From: Tieghemostelium lacteum
Lineage: Eukaryota; Evosea; Eumycetozoa; Dictyosteliales; Raperosteliaceae
Assembly: GCA_001606155.1 (NCBI GenBank)
Contig: LODT01000034.1
Coordinates: 411,665 to 475,664 of the forward strand
Length of the DNA stretch: 64,000 nt
Direction: 5' to 3'
Shown here: one piece after another, positions 9,181 through 24,534 of the stretch
Numbering within the stretch: position 1 is the first letter of the stretch
Layout: each line of letters starts with the position of its first letter
Program-made: the position numbers and the translations under genes
Notes under the pieces: generated by a model
Databases searched by the model: none
What the model was told of the DNA's origin: nothing
The model's input: only the letters and a program-made list of their open reading frames with translations

Positions 9181-12100
9181 TTAATTTAGTAATTGATAAT
9201 TTAGAGTAGATTTATTTATAATACATTTTTTTTTTAGAGAATTAAATTTAGTTTCCAATTCGAGTGAGAGAATATATTTTTGATGTATTTTATCGACAAA
9301 CATCAGTTGAGATAGTTGATGTAAAGATGAGAGTAAAATTTCTTTTTGTTGTGGATCTTTAGAAATGAATTGAACTTGTTGGAAAATCATGTCAATGAAT
9401 TGACTGAAAATGATTGGGAATTGAGTTTGAACAGTGGTTTTTTGTTGATTTAATTTTTCCAAATAGGAAACCAGTGATTGATTTACAGATGTTTTAATAA
9501 ACTCCTCGACCACAGTTAAATGTGGTTTAAATTGGTCATATATCTGCTGTACATTTAATTTTTCTTGTTGGAATTTTGACATTTGTTGATTGGTGTATTC
9601 CAATTTCTTCTCTAGGATATCCATCTGATTGGTTAGAGTCCAAATCTCAAATTCAGACTTTAATAAATCCGAGTCTACTTTTTGAGATTTTTGGGATTCC
9701 TGTAGTTTTGTCAATTGTTTTTGAATTTTGGTTTGATCATTTTCCAATTTATCAAAATCCTTCTTGAATCTCATTACCTTTTCGTCGATATCCTTGAATG
9801 ATTTATCCAAATGTTCACCCCACCATTTAAAATAGGAAAGTATCTGGTTGGAATATAAAGTTATATTTATCTGTTCACGTTTCCAATACTCTATACATTC
9901 ATTCATATAGAATACATGGTGAACTATATCATGCATATTCTTACATAATACTCCCAATTTTTCTTTAATATTATTATTATTAATCTCTTTAAATCCTGCT
10001 AATTCTAGTTGTATTAATTCATCTATATTTTCTGGCACAAAATGTTCAAACTATAGTTTTTAAACACTAAAAGTTAGTTTTAATTCTTTAAAATGACATT
10101 TTACATTATATAACTACATACCTGATTCAATAATAATAATTTAATAAATAAGTCATTGGCTTGACTAATTTCAAAAATGGAAGGTAGGACTTTGATTATA
10201 TTTTTAACTGGTATGATGGGCGAGAGTACTAGTGATAGTACTTGTTCATAGTATCTTGATTGCTCAATGAGATTCAATTGTGAATTACTGGAGTGTAGGG
10301 TAAGTGATGGTAATGACATTGACATTAGAAGTGGTGAACTGACTTGTCTATTAATTAGGAAATTCATATTGGATCCACTTTGGAAACCAGCAGAAAGAAT
10401 AGCATTACTTGATGAATTTACACTTGGACTTCCTGGAGTACTATTAGCACTACTTCCAGGACTATTGTAAATCAAATTATTCAATGACATTGATTGTGTT
10501 GATACTCTAGGTGCTGGTGAACTTTCTGGTGAGATATTAGGAGATCCATTTAGATTCATAGGTGATTGAGTGCCACCATTAGTCAATGAATTTGATCTTG
10601 AAGATTTCATTTGTAACAAACCATTTACAATAGAATTGATTATAGAGCTCAAAACTTGATGATTAAAGAATGCAGTACGTGCTGTATCTGGTCTTTCTTT
10701 GATTACTCTAGTCCAGTGATCAATGATATATGATGTTCTGGAACCAGTTAGACATTCAGTGGCCTGATCTACAATGAGTAATGGTTCAACTTCTGGATAC
10801 TTTCTTAGAATCTCTGGAAGACATAGTATCATATCTTCAATAACTTCATCATTACCAATTTCACCTCTAGTCAATAGATTAGGTGCAAATACCAATGCAA
10901 GATTCTTTACAGACATTGCGTTATTCTTTTGATGTTTAACTTGAGAATATGCAATCTCATCTAAAAATGCCAAAATATAAATCAAAGCATTTCTATTTTC
11001 TTTAGGTAACAAACCAATCCACTCATGCATCATCTTCTTTCTTTGAGTCTGGTCATGAGTATTGATATACTCCTTCTCAAATTTCTGACAAAGTTGGTTA
11101 GTCAGAAGAGGTTCTGGAAGTGTCTTAAAATATCTCTTTATGATATCAGCAGCGTCATAAGGTTCAAATTTCGAGATTGTAAATTTCTCATTTTGATCTA
11201 GTTTCTTTTCCAGTTCATCTAGTCTAGCTATAGAACCATTTAGACGGAATATACCTTCTTGTTTACTATTATCACCACGAAGGTAATTAACAAGCTTTCT
11301 GATAAACAATGGAGCTAAAGTCTGATTATTTTCCTCTTTTCTCATACATTCTGATAATTCCACACGGAAATTACCAGGTTCCACAATGGCACCACTACAA
11401 CGTCCCCAAGCACACACAGACAGTACGTTTCTGCCAATGAGTGAACTAACTAACTTATACTGAGTTAGAGAAGACTTCTTTTCATCGTGGCCTAATTGAC
11501 CATCTTCACCAGCACCAGAACTATAAATCTCACCACGTTCAGTCAATGCCAGTATATGATTAAGACCCACTGCAATTTGTTTAATCTTACTTGGAAATGA
11601 TATCCATTTATCACTATCACCAGCACGAACTACATTTTCATTGTTACCCCATACCACAATCTCACCATTACTCGATCTACCAACTACAAAAGTTCTCGAA
11701 CTTGCCAACTCTACAATATCCCTACCGAGAAATGGTTTCACAGGAATGTATATAATCTCATCGGTATTATTACAAATTTGTCTATTTTTGTTGTTACCCC
11801 ACACAAAAACTTCGTTACCCTCGACAATGGCGCATGTAAATTCCTCACCGCAAGAAACAGTCATTGCCTTTGACCCTAGTGTAACTCTTCTAGGTGCATT
11901 AGTTATAGCTTCACCTTGCACACCTAATTGACCCTTTTTATTCGATCCCCAAGTGAATACAGCTCTCTTCTCTCCTGTTGTAGTCTCTGCTACAACAGCA
12001 ACATGATTGATACCAACACTTACACTAGTTACACCTTTAACCAAATCAACACGTGTAGGTGCATCAGTGTATTTAGAACCTTCAGTTAAAACACCCCATG

Positions 12101-12614
12101 TATACAATAAACCATTATCCAAAACCACAGCAGAAAAACAACCACCACATGCAATACTTCTGACTTTTAGTCCTTGAAAAATCTGTTTTCCGACTTGAAT
12201 TGGTGTGTCGGAGTAATTGGCATTTCCAGGTACAGGTGCACCCAATTGAAGTGATCTATTATCACCCCAACTATAAACTTCACCCTGATCAGTTAATGCA
12301 ATACTATGTGAGAAACCATTACAAATTAATTTTACAGTGGGAACAATTGTATTGAATTGTGGTTTGTGTGAATATTTTTCACCCCAATTGTAAAAAACAC
12401 CAATACTATTACTATTCTGTGGAGTGTTGATATTAAATAATGTCAATGATGATGATAATGGATTGGCATTACTATTATTATTACTACTACTACTATTACT
12501 ATTATTAGTGGCACTGACACCACCACCTGATAATGTACTATTTATATAACTATTAACTTGTAGTGCCGAGAAACTAGTAGATTTACGGCTACTATTAATT
12601 GGTTTTGGGATCAT
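9181..12614 (-). CDS. RCC1-repeat / RhoGAP / coiled-coil protein
   Basis: Two exons, 12614-10122 and 10050-9181, encode 1120 residues. After a Ser/Asn-rich leader, residues about 70-430 form RCC1-type beta-propeller repeats (recurrent VYSWGDN, FTWGSNKKGQLG, VFVWGNNKNR). A RhoGAP domain spans about 440-640, with the arginine-finger motif EGIFRLNGS and later NLALVFAPNLL. A Ser-rich linker and a helical region follow. Exon 2 adds a long coiled coil. Predicted role: a cytosolic GTPase-activating protein for a Rac/Rho GTPase, positioned by its propeller. Exon 1 alone would end soon after the donor (CAG|GTATGT), while the downstream frame has no ATG, so joining is required. Exact D. discoideum orthologue (gac series) not assigned. 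Confidence 0.88.
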
Positions 12615-12828
12615 TATATACTATGTCTCTAAAACCAAACAACCTCTACCTGAAACAGATGTAAAAAAATATAAAAAAAAAAAAAAGTTTTGAAAAAATG
12701 AAAGGGTGATATTTATTTTATAAGATTTGATTATAAATAGATCAGTATTCAAATTTAAAAATAAAAAAAAACTATTGTATTTTTATAGTTAAATGAAATA
12801 ATTGATAATTTATTTGAATAAGCGCACC

Positions 12829-12879
12829 AATAACACACACAGATTAAATTAAAATGTTATAAAATCTATGTGTATTATT
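12829..12879. repeat. 17-bp near-perfect hairpin
   Basis: The arm at 12829-12845 (AATAACACACACAGATT) pairs with 12863-12879 (AATCTATGTGTATTATT), 15 of 17 positions, around a 17-nt loop. Two C/A mismatches are the only defects. Could be a regulatory element or part of a small transcript; nothing shows which. Confidence 0.5.
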
Positions 12880-13020
12880 TTTTTAATATTTTCAGTTGCA
12901 CCACTCTACCTGAAAAACCCAAATTTTTAAATCAAAAAAATTATTCTATGAATTAAAAAAACAATAAAAATTTATTTTGTTTTAATTTTAATTTAATTTT
13001 AACTTAACTAAAAATAAAAT

Positions 13021-13110
13021 TGGCACACCCGTGATCACTTTTAGCTATGTAGGAGAGTTCATGAGAATAAAAATGGAGACTATGTGTCTGGTAAGACACA
13101 ATCAAAAAAA
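13021..13110. other. Structured GC-richer islet, candidate non-coding RNA or regulatory element
   Basis: Contains the palindrome GTGATCAC near 13031-13038 and a perfect hairpin TGTGTCT (13083-13089), loop GGTA, AGACACA (13094-13100). The patch is markedly less AT-rich than the surrounding kilobase and has no open frame. Not recognised as any known dictyostelid small RNA family. Confidence 0.35.
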
Positions 13111-13677
13111 TAGATTTATACCTATCTCACTTTGTGATATAATTATAGAAATAGAGAGATAACACCAAAGATACAAATTCACGTAAATTTATATATAGTA
13201 GCACTAATCAACTAAACAACACACACACACTATTTCCTTTATAAATACACAAAAAAAAAATGAAGAGAAGAAAGAAAAAAAAAATTGTAATCAAATTACA
13301 AATTTAATTATACAACTTCTATCACCTATTTTTTTTTATTTATTTGTATATACCTTATTCATCTCCGTTAATACCATTTTAATAAAAATTCACCCAATAT
13401 ATTTATTCATTAATATAATATTAGATACCATTCACTCTTACCTCCTTTTTAGTATAGTCCAATCTATAAAATCATAAATATAAATAGTTCAATTTTTTTT
13501 TAACTTAATTAATTAATTCAAATATTTATTTATTTATTATAATAAGAGAAAAACAACAATTTATAAAAAAAAATAACACAAAACATAAGTTATTAAGTTA
13601 AATTTTATATTATTTATAACCATATATATATATATACACAAATATACATTTTTTATTATAAATTATAATTACCAAAA

Positions 13678-14091
13678 ATGAAGTTAGGATTTCCATCACT
13701 TTTTAATAATAATAAAAAATTGGGTAAAAAGAAGAATGATTTGGCACCATTAAAAGAACTTGACGAAAGTAGATTTAGAGTCGACCAATTCATTAGTGAA
13801 GATCAATTCACCAAAGGAAAATACACTCAACATAGAATTTTATCAGTCTGCGAAGAAGGAATTAAAATCATCACTAGTTGCGAATCAGATGTAATTGAAG
13901 AATTACCATGGAGTCTCATTAAACAGTTCAATCTAAGAGAGAATTGGACAGAATGGGAGATTTGTCTAAAGGATAGAAGAAAGTTTTTTTTCAAATGTGA
14001 GAAAGCATATTATTTACACATGGCTACTGATCACATTCTAGATGGTCTAATTAGAAATAACATCTCTAATGATTTCATTGATGAATTTTAA
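13678..14091 (+). CDS. Hypothetical 137-residue protein, possibly PH-like fold
   Basis: Single intronless frame with a strong ATG context (AAAAATG) after a T-rich leader. The N-terminus is Asn/Lys-rich (residues 1-22). The remainder alternates short strands and charged loops (RILSVCEEGIKIITS, ELPWSLIKQFNLRENW, WEICLKDRRKFFFKC) and ends in a helix (AYYLHMATDHILDGLI). That strand pattern followed by a C-terminal helix resembles a PH-like or FERM-C-type domain, but this is a guess from pattern only. No signal peptide or membrane helix. Codon use is like the neighbours, so I take it as a real gene of unknown function. Confidence 0.7.
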   Translation: MKLGFPSLFNNNKKLGKKKNDLAPLKELDESRFRVDQFISEDQFTKGKYTQHRILSVCEEGIKIITSCESDVIEELPWSLIKQFNLRENWTEWEICLKDRRKFFFKCEKAYYLHMATDHILDGLIRNNISNDFIDEF

Positions 14092-14383
14092 AATATACAC
14101 TCTAAAGAGTTAAAAAAACAAACAACAATAGTAACGCTAATAATATAATACCACTTTAATTCATATATAAACCTCCCGCCTAATAATAATAGTATATAAC
14201 AACAATAACAATAATAATATTAGAATCTAGAATAATTATTCTAAATTTTCAATTTCACATTCAAATCAAATTTACGCTATATCATAATATAATAATGTAA
14301 ATACACTATATAATAAATAATTATGATTTAATATTTTTAATAAAAAAAAAACAAATTAAAATAATATTTAACAATATTCTAAA

Positions 14384-16649
14384 TTATTTATTGTGTGATC
14401 TATTATTATAATTATTCTTGTTACTGTGGTGATGATGTTGATTACTATTATTATTATTATAATTGTTATGATTATTTGAATAACCAAGACCAGCAGTTTT
14501 ATTAGGTTTTCTATAATGATTTGATTTCATTGCTACATCAATGAGATCTTGTGGAATTTGTTGATTTGAATGTTCTAAACTCTTTAAAAGGTCAACTGCA
14601 AAATGTGAGTCTTTAGGGGTGATAAGTGTATAAGCACTACCTATAGTACCAGCTCTACCAGTTCTACCAATTCTATGTGTATGAACATCAATGTCTCTAG
14701 CTGGATCAAAATTAACAACAACTCTGACAAATGGTATATCTAAACCTCTAGAAGCCACATCAGTAGCTACCAAAATTTGAAATTTAGAATCTCTAAAATC
14801 TTTTATAATCAAAGTTCTCTCTATTTGAGTCTTATCACCATGTAGACCTTGACAGAGATAATTGGTATGTTTTGATAGATTACTACTCAACTCCTCAACT
14901 GCAATCTTTGTACTAACAAATACAATCAAACTACCTTGACTTACAAACTCTGGTAACTTTGATACTAACCATTGCCATTTCATAGAGTCTTCTCTGAAAA
15001 CCTGTACAGTTTGTATGATATCTTGATTAGCAGCTCCAACTCTACCTATTGTAACCTTTATAGGATCACTTAGAATCTGTCTGGCTAATTGTTCAATTGC
15101 AGGTTTAAAAGTTGCACTAAACAACAGTGTCTGTCTATCAGGTCTAGTTTGCTGAACTATTGATGAAACCTGTTGACCAAACCCCATATCAAACATTCTA
15201 TCAGCTTCATCCAAAACCAAATAAGTAACTCTTTGAAGATTAGTTGCCTTCAGTTTAATCATATCAATCAATCTACCTGGTGTAGAAACAATAATCTCAC
15301 AACCAGCCTTCAATTCCTTACACTGAATCTGTTTCGACACACCACCGTATAAAACAGAACATTTAATCTTATAATATTTAACAAATTTCAATGCTTCCTG
15401 ATAGATTTGGTGGGCTAATTCTCTAGTAGGTGCCAAAAACAGTGCTATAGGACCATCATTGTGTTGAAGATAAGGTTGATCCAATATATGTGCTATAGAA
15501 GGCCATATAAAAGAAGCTGTCTTTCCTGAGCCAGTTTTAGCAATTCCAATTAAATCTCTACCTGATAATACTATAGGTATAGTTTGTTTCTGAATTGGAG
15601 TGGGTACTTCATAACCCTGTTTCTGAATACACTGTATCAATATATCATCGAATCCAAAATGAGCAAATGAAGTAACTGGATTAATTAATTCATTTCCTGA
15701 AACATTAATGTCTAAATATTGAATTGGTGGTCAATATACACTAGTATATGTACATTCTATCCTTTTTATATAAGTTAATCAAAATACTCACCAAATTCCT
15801 GTCGAAGTGATGCCACTCTTTCTTGAGATAGATCAGATATATCATCATGTTCTTTGTAAAAGTACTTTTCAAAAGAGTTATATTTGATCTTTGAATGATC
15901 AATAGGTGGTAAAGGTTCAATAATCTTTCTCTTTTTTGAAGTACTACTTAGGGATTCGTTATCCTTGTAGAAATCTTCATCATCTTCATCTATATATTCG
16001 TCATCTTTTGTTGTTGTTGTAGTCGTTCTATTTTTGAAAAGAGGAGGATGTATCCTTATATTAATAATGTCTGATTGTATTGAAACGTATAGTTAAAAAC
16101 TATAAATGAATCATACATAGTATCAACTCTCTGTTTTTGATAGTGTTTATAAAACTTTTCTTCATCATCTTCGTCGTCGATATCATCTCTTTTTGACTAA
16201 TAATAGTATAGGGTAAAATATAAAAAACAATTAGAGGTGTCCTATCATTCATATAAGAAGTATAGTAATATTTGTATAACAAATACTTGTTGTCTATTAT
16301 TATTATTTTTATCGTCTTCTTTAACAGTTTCCATAAATGCATCTAATGGATCTACTTCATCGTCATCGTCGTCATCTTCATTCTCTTCGTTATCAGTTTT
16401 CTCTATCTGTGGTTGTTTATCAGTTTTCAGAGGTTCCTGTTGATTTTTCACAATATTAACTATTTTACTACTTTGAATACTATCATTATCAAATGGTATA
16501 AATGACAGTTTCTTTTTACTATTATTTTCCTCTAGATTTGAATCTTCATTATCATCATTATTAAGTATCTTTAATTTCTTTATCGGGTTATTTTTATTTA
16601 AACCAATAGAAAATATTGGTTTATTTTCTTCAAAGAATCTTTTTGACAT
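14384..16649 (-). CDS. ddx42: DEAD-box RNA helicase, DDX42-like
   Basis: Four exons: 16649-16287, 16196-16117, 16027-15792 and 15711-14384, giving 668 residues. The acidic N-terminus includes EVDPLDAFM, the DDX42/DDX46-type motif. The core starts with the Q-motif region (PVTSFAHFGF...TPIQKQ) and has AKTGSGKT, PTRELAHQ, GG, TPGRLID, DEAD, SAT, and HRIGRTGRAG. The C-terminus is Asn/His-rich. DDX42 is an ATP-dependent helicase associated with SF3b in early spliceosome assembly. Acceptor choice for exon 3 is uncertain: AAAATAG before 16027 and a weaker AAG upstream both keep frame, differing by a few codons. Compared with human DDX42 the tail is short. Confidence 0.9.
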
Positions 16650-16849
16650 TGCAAATGCTTTATGAAATAAAAAAAAAAATAATAAATTAAAATGTGAATT
16701 AATTTACAATATAAAAAGGTAATTGAATATTTAACACTCTAAAGGTACTGATTTTTCATAGAATATAAAGATTGGCATTTATTTTCTAAAATTGGAATTT
16801 GATATTCTGTTTTAAATTACATTAAAATTAAAATATATACAAAAAAAGA

Positions 16850-19781
16850 TTAAATTTTATTTTGGTCATCAACTTTTGGTGAAGGATTCCAAAGATTTGG
16901 CATTGATTTTATAAAATCACCTAAATTAACATTTCTGATTTCTTTGAGAGTTTGGGTAGTTGAGTTCTTTTTTGCTCTAAAGAAATCTACAAAGTTTTGA
17001 GTAAAACTATCAAAGTTGCTAGTGAGGAGATGTCTTACAAAGTTTGATGCATCTTCATCAGAGAAACCTGGAAGGAATCTGGCAGCAACTTCCTCTTCTA
17101 TATATTTCTCATCAAATCTACCACCAATAATTGGATCAAAACGTGTGAGGAATAATAAGTGATAGAGGAAATATTGAGGTTCTTTTCTCAATATACCAAA
17201 GACCTCTACACAAGTATCACGAAATTCTTTTACATCTGGGTCTGATGAAAAAACATCTTGGAAACTCTTATCAAATCTAATATAGTTACTGATTGGTTTT
17301 GGCTCTCTGCCTAAAATAAAACCATAATCAATGTGGAATATCTGACCAGTGTTGGTAACCATTACATTTTCATCATGTCTATCACCAACACCCAGCAAAT
17401 GAGTAATGATGATCCATGTTGCTAAGGATACTGAAAATACCTTCTTGACATCCACTTGTTGTCCTTGAGCGGTTTGACAATAGTGTAGATAAGTACCCAT
17501 TCTCCACTGACTGTCCTTATTATTGTTATTAATGTTATTAAGTGTAGTTGCATTTTCAACCATTTGAATGAAACCATAATCATTTCCAGTTGGTTGAATT
17601 CTGTAGGTTACTGGTGGTATCAATGACATCTTTGGTTTCTTTGGTGGATGTTCAAGGAGTTTTGACATTACTGAAATTAGATTGAGTATCAATTGATCAA
17701 CTCTAACATCATCCTTCTTGAACATTATAGTACGTTTAACTTTCTCACCAGTTTTTGAGTGTATACAATTACATGATAAAACCATTGGTTTAGTTGCTGA
17801 GTTTTTAATCTTGGTTTCACTGATATTAAATGAGTCTATATAGTAATCAGGTTCACCAGGAAACTTGATTTTCTCTTTAGAATCTGAAAATTTCTGAAGT
17901 GCTTGGAGATACTGGAAATCTGGTGAATCTGATATTGGATGTTGTTGCAAAATATATGGCAACTCAAATCCTAAAACATAGGATCTAGTTAACTCTGGAT
18001 TTACTAGAGTCAATTGACGTATCAGTTCAGATTTCAAGTATTCATATCTTAGTTCATATTGTTGGGACTTTTGTGAGATTTTGAGTTCCCACAATAAACT
18101 GTATGCAATATTACTGGATTTAGCAGCTTTTCTGAATAAGAAATCAGAGAGATCTGAACTTCCAACTGGTTCATATCTTAATAGATATACCAATTGAGGT
18201 AGTATAAATTGAATATCTTCACCCATCTCTTCTAGTTTCTTTACTGCAAATTGACGTACTTTTAAATTGGTTACATTTTGATCCAATAATGGTACGACAT
18301 GAATACAACTGATTTCAGTCTTACACGATGATGAACACATTAAAAAGTAACAATCAATCATACGTTCTTTTATAATTGGTACTCTTTTGTTATTATTATT
18401 ATTATTATTATTAATATTACCTGTTACTATATTATCAAGATCTTCTTCTCCTTCCTCTAGATGATGTTGATGTTGTTCTTCATGATATTGGTGTTGGTGA
18501 TAAAGTAGATTTTCATTACAAAACTTATTAATTTTCTCTGGTGATTTGTTTTGGTAGTCTATTGAGGTGAGTAGTTTTAACATCCACAATGAATGTGACT
18601 GGAACCAATCTCTATTTCTCCACAGTACCTTTTTATCGTAGACAGAGAATTTATTACTATATGAATACTGAATCATTCTGACATTTGACAAATAGAGTAT
18701 TGTTGCTTTTCTCCATTTTGGACATACAGCTGCAAATCTTCTGAGAATATCAAATTTAAATGATAGAATTTCTAGCATTTTAACAATTTCCCCATAATGT
18801 GTATTATCTCTAATTGTATTTGCACAGTCAACACAAACTCTTTTTTTACTATAAAATGAGTCAAAATATCCAAAATATCTCTGTTTCTTTAAATCTGTAC
18901 CATCAACTTGTTCACTTGAACATTTTGAACAAAATATTAAACCTTAATATTAAAAAAAAATAAAAGAGTTAATATCCATTTACTTATATGTATAAATTGT
19001 ATCCTAACATACCACAATCTCTACAATGGTGTCTAGTTTCTTGAAAATTAATATAGGTTTTTAGATAACCTGATATTTCAGATTTACATTTATGACAATG
19101 ACTAGTTGAGATATTTAATGAGGTTTCTGGTTTTCTTGGTAGTAGTGCTTTAACAATATCAGGAGGTAATTCTATTTCATCTCCGCTTTTTTCATATCTC
19201 TTGATATCTGGTAGTGAATTATAGAGAAGTCCATTGACCTTATAGATTTTATCGTAATGGAATGGATTTTCTTTTTGAATTTCTTTTTTTTCTTCATCAG
19301 AGAATGTATCGGATACACCAAAGAATTGTTTAGCTTCATCTATATCCACACGATTCAAAAGATCCTTTTCAAATGTCTTTGTTAATGCTTTTATCAAAAA
19401 GTCATCTACAACTTCAAAATACTCTGAAACCAATACCAATGAAGGCAATACTTCACCTAGTTTATGAATTCTAAAATGTTCATATAGTGACTTCTTTTTA
19501 GACTCTGGTATTTTTTGTAGAATGGAGTTTGTGAGGAGTTGTAGAAAAGATAAAATAGCCTTGAGAATCTCTTCTGACACCGGTAGGCTTTCAGGTAGAC
19601 GAATGACCACAGTGGTTAATCCAGGTTGGTTTTCAGATAATGCCCTGTCAATTAACATTGAAGCCAATGCAAAATTTGGGCTACATTCTCTACTAAATCT
19701 ACCTCCACCAAATGTGATTAAAACTTTATTTACCCCTTTATAAGAGTTACTTATTGTTGGGTAACCTATATTATCTCCCAT
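16850..19781 (-). CDS. FYVE-finger phosphoinositide 3-kinase (fusion architecture)
   Basis: Two exons, 19781-19013 and 18942-16850, join in phase 1 to give 953 residues. Residues 1-220 are unassigned. At about 228-310 there is a FYVE-type zinc finger: CHKC, the signature RHHCRDCG split by the intron, then FCSKC and CVDC pairs. A PIK helical (accessory) domain follows around 430-560. The PI3/PI4-kinase catalytic domain has GVGDRHDEN and HIDYG, with the activation stretch GFILGREPKP resembling class III Vps34. Predicted: PI3P production on endosomes already marked by PI3P, a possible feed-forward layout. No C2 domain visible. The kinase half alone would lack the second half of the finger, so the splice is well supported. 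Confidence 0.85.
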
Positions 19782-20067
19782 CTCTTCAGTAAAAGGTAAT
19801 ATGTGAAATAAAAAAATTAATTTTGTGTGAACGTGGTTAACAATAAAAAAAAAATTAAACTTATTATTAAATATTAAATATATAAATACAATGACTAAAT
19901 AGATAACTTAAAAAAAAAAAAAAAAAAATAATAAGAGACAGATGGTTCTTAAAAAATTAAGTTTACCAATAATTTCTAGTTAAAAAGAAAGTACCTATAC
20001 AAGTTTTTATAAATTGGATGATTGTGTTTGATTTTTAGTTTAAATAATTTATTTATTGCTTTAGAAT

Positions 20068-21692
<1,625 letters not shown>

Positions 21693-23053
21693 ATGATGCA
21701 TAAATTAACATCTAATTCAAACAAATTTGTTTTAATTTATAGAAGCTATTGTACATCTACTTTAAATAGTAGTATGAGTAGTGCATCATCACCATTATTT
21801 TCACAGTTATTCCCAAAAAGTGAATTGATGGTAGATCCATCTCAAACTGAGATATTCAGTAAAGAGCCAATGGCTGATAACGCTTTTCTAAATAGTGTAA
21901 GAAAGAATAAGGCTAAAAAACCAGTATCAGAAGAATCAACATCTTCCCAACAAAAAGTAGATACAATGAATTTCAACAGCAAGTTTGAAACACCATATTT
22001 TCAAACTGTGAAACCAACCACACAACAACAACCACAACAAAATGTATACAGAGATTTACAAGGAGAGATTGAAGCCAATGCCATGTTACAACAGGCAATG
22101 AGTACACAATCACAAACCTATGATAAAAGCATCCAAGAACTAGTAGAAAAACATCAATTTGTATTCGATGAATCTCTACCTACTGTCATGGAAATGTATA
22201 CACTATTGTACAAGGAACATAAACTACAACAAAAACAACAGACAACCGATAACCAATTGGAATCTGTATTTTTGTTTTTGGAAAATGTTCCAAAAAACAT
22301 TCCAATGTCCACCATTAGAGAAATGCTAAGAGAAAATTGTAAAGAAACTGAATTATCAAATATCCACTGTGAACGTGTATTTGATAATACCCTCTCTGGT
22401 AATAATAATGGTGTATATGTTACCTTTTCCATACCCAATATACCACAACTAAAAGATTCCATCTTAAAGAAATTCAATTTGTTTGGTGTCTATTCAGGTG
22501 TATGTATTACTAATCATTATAATAATATATAACTTTAATACTAACAATATTAAAAACAATTCAATAGGGACTAAGATTTAAATATATAAATGTTGATAAT
22601 ATGAAAACCATTAAATTATCCAATTTGGATATTGATATGACAGAACAAATATTTTTAAAGATGTTTAGAGATAATTGGATAGGAAATTCAGAGAGTAACT
22701 TTAAGGTATTTTTCCCACAATCTGGATTGAAACCACATTCATTAGTACAACCAAAACACAATGGAACATGTTATATCACTTTGGGTTCACATGAAAAAGC
22801 ACTAAGTGTATTCCAATTCCTAAACAAATTATATTTAAAGAAAAAACCATTTATTTCATGGAGTAGATCAATACTTTCTGATAACTCACCACAATCTGAA
22901 CTCATGAAGAGAATTTATAAGGTAAAATCAAAAAAGATTGGCGAAATTGAATTAATGAAACAAATTCTAGATCTAAAGACTAAAGTTAAAGAACTAGAGT
23001 CACAATTGGATAAAACACTATCCAAAAAGAAATCTTCAAAAGCTTCTCTCTAG
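21693..23053 (+). CDS. Putative mitochondrial RNA-binding protein with two RRM-like folds
   Basis: Exons 21693-22499 and 22568-23053 (phase 0, GGT|GTATGT ... CAATAG|GGA) give 430 residues. The N-terminus MMHKLTSNSNKFVLIYRSYCTS is basic and Ser/Thr-rich with no acids, a likely mitochondrial presequence. Residues about 185-270 (SVFLFLENVPKNIPMSTIRE ... GVYVTFSIPNI) and about 285-370 (IKLSNLDIDMTEQIFLKMF ... CYITLGSHEKALSVF) each follow the beta-alpha-beta-beta-alpha-beta order of an RRM, though classical RNP1 aromatics are weak. A C-terminal coiled coil ends KKKSSKASL. I recognise no specific orthologue; a mitochondrial RNA processing role is inferred. Confidence 0.7.
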
Positions 23054-23177
23054 ATTAGAAATTAACAAATAAATAAACAATATATACCAAAAAAGGAATA
23101 GGGGCACTTGTTACAACCCCACTTTTTTTTAATAAGAAAATTTTAATTAATTATGTATATATTCAATGAAAGGATCC

Positions 23178-24380
<1,203 letters not shown>

Positions 24381-24534
24381 TTATCAAAAAATTTAAACGA
24401 ACGAATCAAAATTAAAAAAAAAAAAAAAAAATTAAATTATTATATTTGGAGATTTTGGGAGTAAATCAACATTTTTTTTAGATTTATTAATAATAATGAA
24501 AATTAAGATAAAAAGAAATATATATTTTAATTGA

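Larger units (their letters stand above)
12615..13677. other. Long divergent intergenic region with two hairpin islets
   Basis: About 1.06 kb between head-to-head starts. Mostly A/T runs. Two islets stand out: a long hairpin at 12829-12879, and an 80-bp less AT-rich patch at 13021-13110 with a perfect hairpin. The 12-mer CTCTACCTGAAA occurs at 12644-12655 and 12904-12915; on the minus strand it reads TTTCAGGTAGAG, which looks like a splice junction and could mark 5'-UTR exons of the RCC1-RhoGAP gene. Confidence 0.5.
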
